From CAZAYB01 sp964489215 (GTDB taxonomy: Bacteria > Planctomycetota > Phycisphaerae > Sedimentisphaerales > Anaerohalosphaeraceae), in assembly GCA_964489215.1 (NCBI GenBank), contig CAZAYB010000121.1, positions 1-9,097 on the forward strand: DNA of 9,097 nucleotides, written 5' to 3'. Each line of letters opens with the position of its first letter. Position 1 is the stretch's first letter. This document shows positions 1 to 7,300 of this stretch, piece after piece. The position numbers and the translations under genes were made by a program. Below the pieces are notes generated by a model. It was given only the letters and a program-made list of their open reading frames with translations, searched no databases and was not told where the DNA came from.

Positions 1-751
1 CGAGGTCGCCGAGTATGTTTTTGAGGGTATTAATGTCTTTTTCAGCCATTTGCTGCGCTTTTCTGCGGTCATCATCCCTTGCGATGACATGGAGAGTAAT
101 TGCTCCGTCTCCGCAGGTACAGTTTATCAGGGGGTTTCTGTTCCTGGCCATCATATCTCCGAGCATGTCTGCAATGGTTGATTCGCCGGCGCCGAAGCAT
201 CTGAGGGTGTTATTGGTCATATAAGCAGATCCTGCGATTTTTCTTAGCCGCGGTAGTATTATATTTTCGAACATGTTCTTCATTTCCGCAGGGACGCCCG
301 GCATTACGAAAAGGGTTGTTTGGTCGATGGTCAGCATAAAACCGGGTGCGGTGCCGAGGGAGTTTTCCAGTGCCCGGGCACCATCTGGAAGGAATGCCTG
401 GGAGCGGTTTTTTTGAGCCATATTAATGCTTCGCATTTCAAAGAATGCTTTTAAGTTCTCAAAGAGCTCTTGTCTGAATATGAGTTTTTTATTTGCAAAC
501 TCTGCAACAGCCTGTCTTGTTATGTCATCATCTGTAGGGCCCAGGCCGCCTGTAACAAGAATGATATCGCTTTGCAGATGAGCGTATTTTAACTTTTGGG
601 CTATGTTTTCGATGTCATCTCCGACTGCATAGCCGGCGATAACTTCAATACCAATATTAAAGCATCTTTGGGCCAGGTAAGCGGAGTTGGTATCGACGGT
701 TTTGCCGTTTAAGAGTTCGTTACCAATACTTATTATGGAAGCTTTCAACAT
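1..751 (-). CDS. cinA: CinA family protein, N-terminal part (cut by the window edge)
   Basis: This is the first 250 codons of a CinA (competence/damage-inducible) protein; the 3' end lies outside the window. Residues 1 to about 170 form a MoCF-biosynthesis (MoaB/MogA-like) domain. Visible signatures are GNELLNGKTVDTN near residues 10-22, VTGGLGPTDDD at 66-76, GTAPGF at 143-148 and PGVPAEM at 161-167. Residues 180-250 match the following KH-like CinA linker, with an FGAGES motif at about 186-191. The sequence stops at LGD, just before the point where a PncC-type nicotinamide-nucleotide amidase domain begins in full-length CinA of about 415 residues. CinA proteins hydrolyse ADP-ribose and/or deamidate NMN, recycling pyridine nucleotides in the cytoplasm. 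Whether the amidase half is present here cannot be seen. The ATG lies 3 bases after the TGA of the dehydrogenase gene and has no clear Shine-Dalgarno, so translational coupling is likely. Confidence 0.93.
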   Translation of the reverse strand, partial: MLKASIISIGNELLNGKTVDTNSAYLAQRCFNIGIEVIAGYAVGDDIENIAQKLKYAHLQSDIILVTGGLGPTDDDITRQAVAEFANKKLIFRQELFENLKAFFEMRSINMAQKNRSQAFLPDGARALENSLGTAPGFMLTIDQTTLFVMPGVPAEMKNMFENIILPRLRKIAGSAYMTNNTLRCFGAGESTIADMLGDMMARNRNPLINCTCGDGAITLHVIARDDDRRKAQQMAEKDINTLKNILGDL

Positions 752-754
752 TAA

Positions 755-1798
755 TCAGAGACTCACAATCGCTTTAACGATTCCGTCTTTATAATCTTTT
801 AACAGCTCAAAGGCTTTTGGGGCGTCCTCAAGAGAGTATCTGTGTGTTACCATAAAGTCCAGCGAGACCTTATTGTCTGCAACCAATTCGATGGCTTCTT
901 GAGATGCTCTGTTTTGCCTTCTGACATTTACGATTGTTATTTCCTTGCGTCTTATAGAATCAATGAAAAAAGATATTTTTTTTTCGCGGGGTATGCCGAT
1001 AAGCATCAAGGTTCCGCCTGGTCTTAAGAGCTTTACAGCCTGGTCGATTGTTTCCTGCTTGCCTGCGCATTCGTATACAATGTCAAGGCCGGTCGGGACG
1101 TTAGCTAAAATGTCCTCAACAATATCAGTTTCATCGGGATTGTGTACGGACAAAGCGCCGTTTTGAGTTGCCATTTTTATCCGTTCGGGAATTTTTTCGG
1201 TCATGTAAATATCCGTAACGCCATAGGCCATGGCAGCTTTCATACAGCTTAAACCGATTGGTCCGCTTCCGAGTATTGCAATTTTGCAGCCTGGTGCGGC
1301 TTTTGACTGCTTGACGGCGTAAAGGCCTATAGTAAACGGTTCGCACAAAGCGGCCTGTTCGAGTGTCATCCGGTCATTTACAGGGAAGCAGCTTTTTTCG
1401 GGCATGACAATATATTCACACAGACATCCATTACCCTGGCCCGGTGTGCCAAGGAAAGTAAGGTTTCGACAGGTATTTTCCCTTTGCATTTTACACTGGT
1501 CGCAGTTATCGCACCATGCAGCAGGGTCAACGACGACCTGGTCGGCAGGCTTTAATTTTTTTACCCCTTTACCGACCTTTTCCACAACTGCGGAACATTC
1601 GTGGCCGACAAGATATGGGAACTTTACAACATTTTCCCCAATTCTGCCAGTTTCGTAATAATGAACGTCACTGCCGCATATTCCTACTTTTTTAACTTTC
1701 AAAAGCATCTGCTGGTCTTTATCAATTTCGGGCATGGGCCAATCAGTGAGTTCCATTTTGCCGATATCCGTAAGCACCATTGCTTTCATATTTTTCAT
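755..1798 (-). CDS. Zinc-dependent medium-chain alcohol dehydrogenase, sorbitol/L-iditol dehydrogenase-like
   Basis: This complete 347-residue MDR-family enzyme has the usual length for polyol dehydrogenases. It should oxidise a sugar alcohol or related secondary alcohol to the ketone with NAD+ in the cytoplasm. Catalytic zinc ligands are C41 in CGSDVHYYETGRIG, H66-E67 in VGHE, and E153 in CEPFTIG. The CGSDVHYYExGRIG stretch strongly resembles sorbitol dehydrogenase. A structural zinc lobe is present, with C96, C99, C102 and C110 spaced C-x2-C-x2-C-x7-C, unlike mammalian sorbitol dehydrogenase, which lacks it. The Rossmann loop is GSGPIG at 177-182, and acidic E201 at the end of the second strand favours NAD+ over NADP+ (inference). 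Start: ATG at 1798 with AAGG 7 bases upstream; this ribosome binding site overlaps the TAA of the preceding gene, 9 bases away. A second ATG at codon 4 is possible. The exact substrate (sorbitol, xylitol, galactitol, threonine-like) cannot be fixed. Confidence 0.92.
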   Translation of the reverse strand: MKNMKAMVLTDIGKMELTDWPMPEIDKDQQMLLKVKKVGICGSDVHYYETGRIGENVVKFPYLVGHECSAVVEKVGKGVKKLKPADQVVVDPAAWCDNCDQCKMQRENTCRNLTFLGTPGQGNGCLCEYIVMPEKSCFPVNDRMTLEQAALCEPFTIGLYAVKQSKAAPGCKIAILGSGPIGLSCMKAAMAYGVTDIYMTEKIPERIKMATQNGALSVHNPDETDIVEDILANVPTGLDIVYECAGKQETIDQAVKLLRPGGTLMLIGIPREKKISFFIDSIRRKEITIVNVRRQNRASQEAIELVADNKVSLDFMVTHRYSLEDAPKAFELLKDYKDGIVKAIVSL

Positions 1799-1807
1799 TT
1801 TGATACC

Positions 1808-2878
1808 TTATACGTTAAATCTGAAATTGATTATATCTCCATCCTGAACCTGGTATGTTTTGCCCTCGAGGCGAGCTTTACCTGCTGACTTAACCGCTTT
1901 TTCATCGCCAAGCTCTTTGAGGTCATGATATGACATTGTTTCTGCGCGAATAAATCCGCGTTTGATATCACTGTGAATTTTTCCGGCGGCGTCAAGTGCT
2001 GTGGTTCCATTTTCAATAGTCCATGCACGTACCTCGTCAGAGCCTACTGTCAGGAAGCTGATAAGGCCCATTGTTTTGTAACAGCTTTGTACAAACTGTA
2101 CAACCGCAGGAGTTTCGATTCCCAAATCGGCCATGAATTCTGATCTGCTTTGTTCGTCGAGCATTGAAAGCTCGTATTCCATGGAACAGCAAAGATTGAC
2201 AATCTCGAACTTTTGATTGATTTGGTCGCCAAGGTCAATTTTTTCATTAATTTGGTCCTCACCGACATTGACAACAACCATAATCGGCTTTGTCGTCAAA
2301 AGTCCGAGAGATTTAATCAGTGCATGTTCCTTTTGGTTTTCAATGATCTCGCTTGCTGGTATTTCCTGTTCGAGCCCTTCCTGTAGTTTTCGCTGAAGGT
2401 TTAATTCGTCCTTGTCCCTTGCCTGGTTTTTTGTAGGCTTATGGACTTCCTTTTCAAGTCTTTCTATACGTGTAGTTACCAGCTCAAGGTCTGCGAGCAG
2501 CATTTCGGTGAAAAGCTCATTAAGGTCAGCGACAGGGTCTATCCTGTTTCTATACGGCACCACGGCCTTATCCTGGAAGGCCCTTACGACAACGACGAAC
2601 ATATCGACAGTCCTGATCTTGTCTATCAGCCTTCTTGCGGCGTTTCTTCCTGCGTCGTCAGTAAATGAAAAGCCCGGTACGTCCACACAGTCTATTGCTG
2701 CCTGAACGGTTTTTTTTGGTTTGTATAAATCTGTAAGCCATTCCAGACGTTCATCCGGGACGGGCACGACCGCTTCTTCGATATTTGCGGTTCCCATAGC
2801 CGGGGGTTCTTTACCACTAACGGCGGCGAGCAAGGTGCTTTTGCCCGACTGCATTAAACCTATCAAGGCAGTTTTCAA
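1808..2878 (-). CDS. Divergent YchF/Obg-family P-loop NTPase with C-terminal DUF933/TGS domain
   Basis: This 356-residue protein is close in length to canonical YchF (about 363). The P-loop is GLMQSGKST at 7-15, where ordinary YchF has GLPNVGKST. Family-typical VPVPDERL (about 38-45) and KPKKTV (53-58) follow. The G3 motif is DVPG at 66-69 instead of DIAG, and the glycine-rich segment after it is shortened and replaced. A charged helical, coiled-coil-like insert spans about 120-180. The G4 position reads NVGE at 204-207, the NxxE type that gives YchF an ATP rather than GTP preference. The C-terminal 273-356 is a clear DUF933/TGS domain (EVRAWT, AAGKIHSD, KRGFIRAE, GKARLEGK, DGDIINFRFNV). YchF proteins bind ribosomes and are implicated in stress and redox regulation; a role for this variant is inference. 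It starts at TTG, supported by AAGGGA 7 bases upstream, and lies 69 bases after the HD gene. It may be a lineage paralogue rather than the housekeeping YchF. Confidence 0.9.
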   Translation of the reverse strand: MKTALIGLMQSGKSTLLAAVSGKEPPAMGTANIEEAVVPVPDERLEWLTDLYKPKKTVQAAIDCVDVPGFSFTDDAGRNAARRLIDKIRTVDMFVVVVRAFQDKAVVPYRNRIDPVADLNELFTEMLLADLELVTTRIERLEKEVHKPTKNQARDKDELNLQRKLQEGLEQEIPASEIIENQKEHALIKSLGLLTTKPIMVVVNVGEDQINEKIDLGDQINQKFEIVNLCCSMEYELSMLDEQSRSEFMADLGIETPAVVQFVQSCYKTMGLISFLTVGSDEVRAWTIENGTTALDAAGKIHSDIKRGFIRAETMSYHDLKELGDEKAVKSAGKARLEGKTYQVQDGDIINFRFNV

Positions 2879-2885
2879 ATTATGA

Positions 2886-2891
2886 TCCCTT
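2886..2891 (-). promoter_or_regulatory. Shine-Dalgarno site that sets the TTG start of the YchF-like gene
   Basis: On the minus strand the sequence reads AAGGGA, then 7 bases, then TTG. No in-frame ATG or GTG lies between this site and the conserved first residues KTALIGL, so the TTG at 2878-2876 is the natural start. Confidence 0.7.
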
Positions 2892-2900
2892 CAAATAATT

Positions 2901-2936
2901 AAGCCTGTCTTAGAAGCAGTAATCACAGACAGCCTT
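2901..2936 (-). repeat. Imperfect inverted repeat between the HD and YchF-like genes
   Basis: The arms aagcctgtct (2901-2910) and agacagcctt (2927-2936) pair over 10 positions with one mismatch around a 16-base loop. This hairpin occupies about half of the only sizeable gap (69 bases) in the 1-4092 gene string. On the minus strand it is followed by TTAATTATTT, not a solid T run. It could be a weak terminator, a processing site that adjusts relative expression, or a chance structure. Confidence 0.35.
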
Positions 2937-2947
2937 AAAGCTGCTAA

Positions 2948-3550
2948 TTAACATTCACCATTCAACTCTTTTTCAAATCTGTCGACAAAGGTCCAAAAGA
3001 ATTTGACTCTGTCGTCAAATATTTCCCTTGATATATCAAAATTCAGGGTGTTTCCCGCCTTTTTAACAAGAGCAGGATATTCCTTTTTCCAATACGAAAG
3101 AGCATCGTCAGCAGTCTGTTCATTGTAAGCCCTGTAGAGGAACTGGAGCCAAACTTCCGATGTTCCGAAGTGCTCAATCTTGTCGGCGTCCTGAACGACC
3201 TTTACGAAATCAGGCAAATCCTTCTGCTGCCTTTGACTGTGCATTTTTATAATGAGCGATATATCCTTTATCTCATCTTTAAGACAAACTCCTTTTAAGA
3301 GGAACTTGACGAGATGAGCACCCGTTTGCCAGTGAGGCTCGATATCCTTGCAAACATCATGCAGACATGCGCCTGCGTAAACGATATCCTGTTTATCCTT
3401 GTCCGCTGTTTTAATTTGCTTCAATATCTTCAGCGCGAGTTTTGCGACCCTTTGATTGTGATAGTAAAAGTATCCCTTTTCGCGGGTCATCATCGCCTTT
3501 CTTGATGCCATTGCATTGGCGGCTATTTCCTTTATTTTTTCTCTGTCCAT
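2948..3550 (-). CDS. HD-domain metal-dependent phosphohydrolase of unknown substrate
   Basis: This 200-residue cytoplasmic protein has an HD fold in residues about 26-125. The visible metal-ligand series is H31 (YYHNQRVAKLAL), H64-D65 in ACLHDVCKD, H94 in IIKMHS, and D111/D113 in DADKIEHFG. This is the H...HD...H...D pattern of the HD superfamily, whose members hydrolyse phosphate esters of nucleotides or other small molecules. The C-terminal 75 residues are helical and charged with no motif I recognise. The longer reading from GTG at 3571 overlaps the fumarase gene by 19 bases. ATG at 3550 is chosen because it sits 2 bases after that gene's TAA and has AAAGGA 5 bases upstream. This arrangement implies translational coupling with the fumarase beta subunit. 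The substrate cannot be deduced; no second catalytic or regulatory domain is present. Confidence 0.88.
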   Translation of the reverse strand: MDREKIKEIAANAMASRKAMMTREKGYFYYHNQRVAKLALKILKQIKTADKDKQDIVYAGACLHDVCKDIEPHWQTGAHLVKFLLKGVCLKDEIKDISLIIKMHSQRQQKDLPDFVKVVQDADKIEHFGTSEVWLQFLYRAYNEQTADDALSYWKKEYPALVKKAGNTLNFDISREIFDDRVKFFWTFVDRFEKELNGEC

Positions 3551-3552
3551 AA

Positions 3553-4092
3553 TTATCCTTTGTAAACACACCCGCCAACGGAGTCATAAGCGACAACGAG
3601 CGGGAAATCCTCCACTGTGAGTTTTCTCACCGCTTCTGTCTGTAAATCCTCATAGGCAATGATTTGAGCGGCTTTTATGTGCCTGCTTAACAAAGCTCCT
3701 GCGCCGCCTATGGCAGAAAAATGCACGGCTTTATATTTCTGCAATGCTTCTGCGACTTCGTCATTTCTGTATCCTTTTCCGATGGTGGCTTTCAAACCTG
3801 ACTTAAGCAAAACAGGTGTAAAGCTGTCCATTCTGGATGATGTGGTAGGTCCAGCGGCGCCTATTACGTGATCAGGGGGTGCAGGTGTTGGGCCGACAAA
3901 GTATATGACCTGCCCTTTTAATTCAAAAGCTGGATTCCGGCCTGCCTCTACTGCGCAGCACAGCCTTTTATGGGCCTGGTCTCTTGCGGTATATAACGTG
4001 CCTGATAAAAGGACCTTGTCGCCTGCCCGAAGGCGAGCAACCGTGTCTTCATCAAGAGGCGTACTTATCTTTATTTCATTGGACTGTGTCAT
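3553..4092 (-). CDS. Class I fumarate hydratase / L(+)-tartrate dehydratase beta subunit (Fumerase_C)
   Basis: This 179-residue protein matches the C-terminal domain of FumA-type hydratases, encoded as a separate beta subunit in many bacteria and archaea. Motifs in order are GTLYTARDQAH at 31-41, GPTTSSRMDS at 81-90, GKGYRNDE at 105-112, GGAGAL at 119-124 and VEDFP at 160-164. With an Fe-S alpha subunit it would interconvert fumarate and malate, or act on tartrate; the beta subunit itself carries no cluster cysteines. No alpha-subunit gene is adjacent: the upstream gene encodes an unrelated secreted protein, and a hairpin and a promoter lie between. Start: ATG at 4092, where family similarity begins (KISTPL). 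A reading from TTG at 4212 would add 40 unconserved residues and run through the putative promoter. The Shine-Dalgarno is weak (AAAAGA). The gene probably opens the operon leading to cinA. Fumarase versus tartrate dehydratase cannot be separated from this subunit. Confidence 0.92.
   Translation of the reverse strand: MTQSNEIKISTPLDEDTVARLRAGDKVLLSGTLYTARDQAHKRLCCAVEAGRNPAFELKGQVIYFVGPTPAPPDHVIGAAGPTTSSRMDSFTPVLLKSGLKATIGKGYRNDEVAEALQKYKAVHFSAIGGAGALLSRHIKAAQIIAYEDLQTEAVRKLTVEDFPLVVAYDSVGGCVYKG
3556..3561 (-). promoter_or_regulatory. Shine-Dalgarno of the HD gene, inside the fumarase reading frame
   Basis: AAAGGA on the minus strand lies 5 bases before the ATG at 3550, within the last codons of the fumarase beta gene. 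It decides the HD gene start against the longer GTG reading at 3571. Confidence 0.6.
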
Positions 4093-4114
4093 TGCTGTCT
4101 TTTCAGATGAATAT

Positions 4115-4143
4115 ATTATTCTGGTACGAAAAGCATCTTTCAA
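4115..4143 (-). promoter_or_regulatory. Putative sigma70-type promoter of the fumarase-HD-YchF-ADH-cinA string
   Basis: On the minus strand, TTGAAA (4143-4138), a 17-base spacer and AATAAT (4120-4115) match the -35 and -10 consensus at 5 of 6 positions each. Predicted transcription would begin near 4108, about 15 bases before the ATG at 4092. An isolated TATAAT at 4234-4229, just after the upstream hairpin, is an alternative -10, but it has no good -35. Confidence 0.4.
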
Positions 4144-4238
4144 AACAGGCAATTTAACACAGCATGGTTCATAAATCAAGAATGGTAAATGAAGTTTACA
4201 AAATTTGGGCAAAAGTCTGGGCAGATTTATTATAGAAG

Positions 4239-4270
4239 CCGGGCTGTCGAATCAGGGACTGACAGCCCGG
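4239..4270 (-). terminator. GC-rich hairpin after the secreted-protein gene, probable terminator
   Basis: A perfect 10-base stem (ccgggctgtc / gacagcccgg) encloses a 12-base loop. It begins 32 bases beyond the stop codon at 4303 in the minus direction. The sequence after it on the minus strand is CTTCTATAATAAATC, which is T-rich but not a clean T run, so termination may be partial or Rho-assisted. It separates the secreted-protein unit from the fumarase unit. Confidence 0.6.
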
Positions 4271-4302
4271 TTAAAAGCAATAAAAACTGTTTAACGGTCA
4301 GC

Positions 4303-7300
4303 TTATTTTATCCACTGCTGTGCAAAAATAACGAAATCAGCAAAGTCGATATAATAATCACCGTTCATGTCGCAGCTGTAAAAATCAACCGGCGAGAAGA
4401 CATAAGCCAGGCCGCTGTCGATGACTGAAGTATCGGCGAAATTTGCACCAATAAATGCAAATTCGCTGTCGAGGGAAACCGCTGAACCGAACCTGTCATC
4501 TGACAAAGCGTCAACGTCATAGAGTTTTGCCCTTTCTTCCCATACGTCGTTGTTTCTAAAGTAGAGGTATGCACTGCCTGTGTCCTGGTTATACTGTGAA
4601 CCTACTATTGCGTAATCGGCGTTAATATCGACGGACCATCCGAACTGGTCCCCTGTTTGGCCGTCAAAAGGAGTAAGCTTTTGCATAAGCATCCATTGTT
4701 CGGTGTCCTGGTCGTATTTGTAAATGAAGGCTGAGCCAGTTTCGAAATTGTCCCCTTTTGCACCGATTATCATGTAACCGTCTTGCGCAGCTATACTGAA
4801 GCCAAAATTTTCACCGCCGGTGCCGTTAGGGTCGGTCAGTTTTGCAAATTTAACCCAAAGCGGGTCCTCGGGCACAAGAGCCTGTTTGCAGACATAAACA
4901 GCACCGGAATTTTCGCCCATATCATCGTCCCCGTAAGCACCAGCAAAGGCCCATTGGCCGTCAATTGCAACTGAACAGCCTAAAAAGTCGTCAAGGTTCT
5001 GCTCAACAGCGGTGATTTTTAACTCATCAGCCAGATTGTCGTTTTCATCCAATCTGTAGGCGTAAACCGAGCCTGCGTTTGAATAGTCCTGGTCATCACC
5101 CTGTGCACCGATGAGGATGTTTTTAGCGTCAATTGCAACGGAAATACCGAAAAGGTCGTCCTGCTGACTGTCAGAAGCGTTAATTTTAAAAATCTGACCA
5201 ACAACCGAGTTCTGGTCATTTTGCCCAAACAGATATGCAGAGCCGGTGTCGTTATCGTCCCCGTAAGCACCGACGAGTATATAGTCACCATCAACAGCAA
5301 CAGAGGAACCGAAAAGGTCGCCGTTTTGTACGTCGTCAGATACAATCTGAGAACTTTTCTGCCATTGACCGTTAATCAGCTTGTAAATATAAACCGTCCC
5401 TTTGTCGCGGTCTGTTGTCCATGCTCCTATTGCAGCGGTATCCTGGTGGTTATCGAGAGAAAAACCGAAGCGGTCGCCGACGGTAACTGCATCGGGAAGA
5501 AGTACGTCAAGTGTTTGGCCGGCAAGCCAGTTATCGAACATCATGGCCATATCATCCATGTCGACATAAGAAGAATGGTCCAGGTCGGGACCTATCGAAT
5601 TGCTCAGCTTGAGCCAATTAGCGGCGTAGACAAGGAAATCGCTCATAGTTATCCGGTCATCCTGCGGGATGGAGATATCGCAAACGGGATTGAAAGCTGT
5701 ATCGCCCTGACCCTTTTGCCAGGTATCGTTGAGAATTACAAGGTCGGTAAGGTCCACGACACAGTCACCGTTAAAATCGCCTTGAATCCAGCTTTCATGA
5801 CAGTTGAAAATGAGCAAAGGGTCACTAATGTCAAAGGCGTCCGGTAAATGTGCATCGCTGACTCGAAGCTGAACCGTATGATAGCTTCGCTGGAGAGGAG
5901 TCCAGGGAGCAGTGTTTCCGATTGTGTCAGGCTCGATAACGTTCCAGTCTGACCAGCCGACAACCTGATTGTAAGTTCGATACTCAGATTTGACTGGATT
6001 TTGTCCTGAATTTTCCCATGTGACATACAAGGATTTCCCGCCAGGAAGCTTTTGGCCTCCATCAGGATAAATCAGCTTAACAGCATTTGGGTCAAACACT
6101 GAAAAAGCCAAGCTGGTGTCGGTTATATCAACATCGTTTACATCCTGTATTTTTATCAGGCATGTATCAGAGTGTATCTTCGGAACTTCCCAGGTGTATG
6201 AGCCGTTATTGGCAACAGCCTGGCTGGTCAGCATCTGCCATGTTTCGCCGAGGTCGTCAGAAAACTCGACGAGTATGTCACCGACACCGCCTCCGCTTTG
6301 CCACTGGATTGTGTACTGCGACTGGGCTCTTATGCTTTCATCAGACTCAGGGTTGGTAATGTGTACCTGGCCGGGACATCCTTCGAATTCGAAAGCACCC
6401 ATGTCAACGATTGGAGGCTGGCCGTTGCCGGTATCCTCTGTGAGCCAGTCATCGAGGAACCTGTTCTGCGAAGCTCCCGGAGGGACGGCAGTATTGTCGC
6501 CGGCGTCTACACATGGCGATCCGCACAGGAGTTTATAGTTACCGAAATTATCGTTTGCGGATTCATCTGTCTGGTCAGTATCTGGGTCGTCTGCCCATCC
6601 GTCACCGCCGTCATCAGCCTGAGCGGTGAACATAGGGTCCAGTCCAATGTTATTATCGCTGCCTCCTCCGCCCTGAATGCAGCTGTAACTGACCAGACCG
6701 GCAGATGAAGTTATCTGGGCCGAATAATCTGTTCCGTTATTGTCGCTGTTCGCCCAGAGTATGCCGTTTGTAACATCAGCTACGCCGGTTGTACCTCCGT
6801 TGAAAATACCGGCAGCGGTATCAGCAGAGTTTGCGGTTATGGTGTCATTTACGGATTCCAACAGTGCCTGATCGTTATATATGGCCCCGCCGGTACCTGC
6901 TGTATTATCGACCAAAACATTGTTGTACGTGTATGTCGAACAGGCAAATCCCTTACTGCTTATCGCGGCGCCAAGTTCAGAAGCGTTTCCGTAAAACCTT
7001 GAATGTTCAATATTGGTTACGCTGTCCTTATTGGATATGGCACCGCCCTTTTCGGTGGATTCATTACTAAGGAAATCGCAAATTGTGATAGAGGCAACGG
7101 TGAAATGGTTGCGGACCGCCCCGCCGAGCGGAGCTTTGTTATAATAAAAGCTGCACCCTCTGATGCTTATATCTGTTTCGAGTGAATAAACCGCCCCGCC
7201 TTCAAGTATCACAGATTCATTGGCAATAAAAACTGAACCTGTTATTGCTGTTTGTCCGGACCTGTAATTGCAGATGGCGCCTCCGAACCTGTCGGCAACA

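Noticed and set aside
15..224. 69-residue plus-strand open frame
   Set aside because: It is antisense to the well-supported CinA reading frame and has no recognisable features.
2901..2936. Hairpin between the HD and YchF-like genes as a full terminator
   Set aside because: The stem has a mismatch and no T run follows, and I see no promoter after it. It is kept only as an imperfect inverted repeat.
3551..3571. N-terminal extension of the HD protein from GTG at 3571
   Set aside because: It would overlap the fumarase gene. ATG at 3550 has AAAGGA at 5-base spacing and is a better start.
4093..4212. N-terminal extension of the fumarase beta subunit from TTG at 4212
   Set aside because: The added 40 residues do not resemble the family, the start is a TTG without a convincing ribosome binding site, and the stretch holds a good promoter.
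4393..5475. CRISPR-like or mobile repeat array
   Set aside because: The regularity comes from protein-coding FG-GAP blades that are in frame, diverged and of unequal length. There are no constant repeats with unique spacers.
5221..5847. 208-residue plus-strand open frame
   Set aside because: It lies wholly antisense to the secreted-protein gene, whose frame encodes recognisable FG-GAP and dockerin motifs. The antisense translation has no family features and no ribosome binding site of note.
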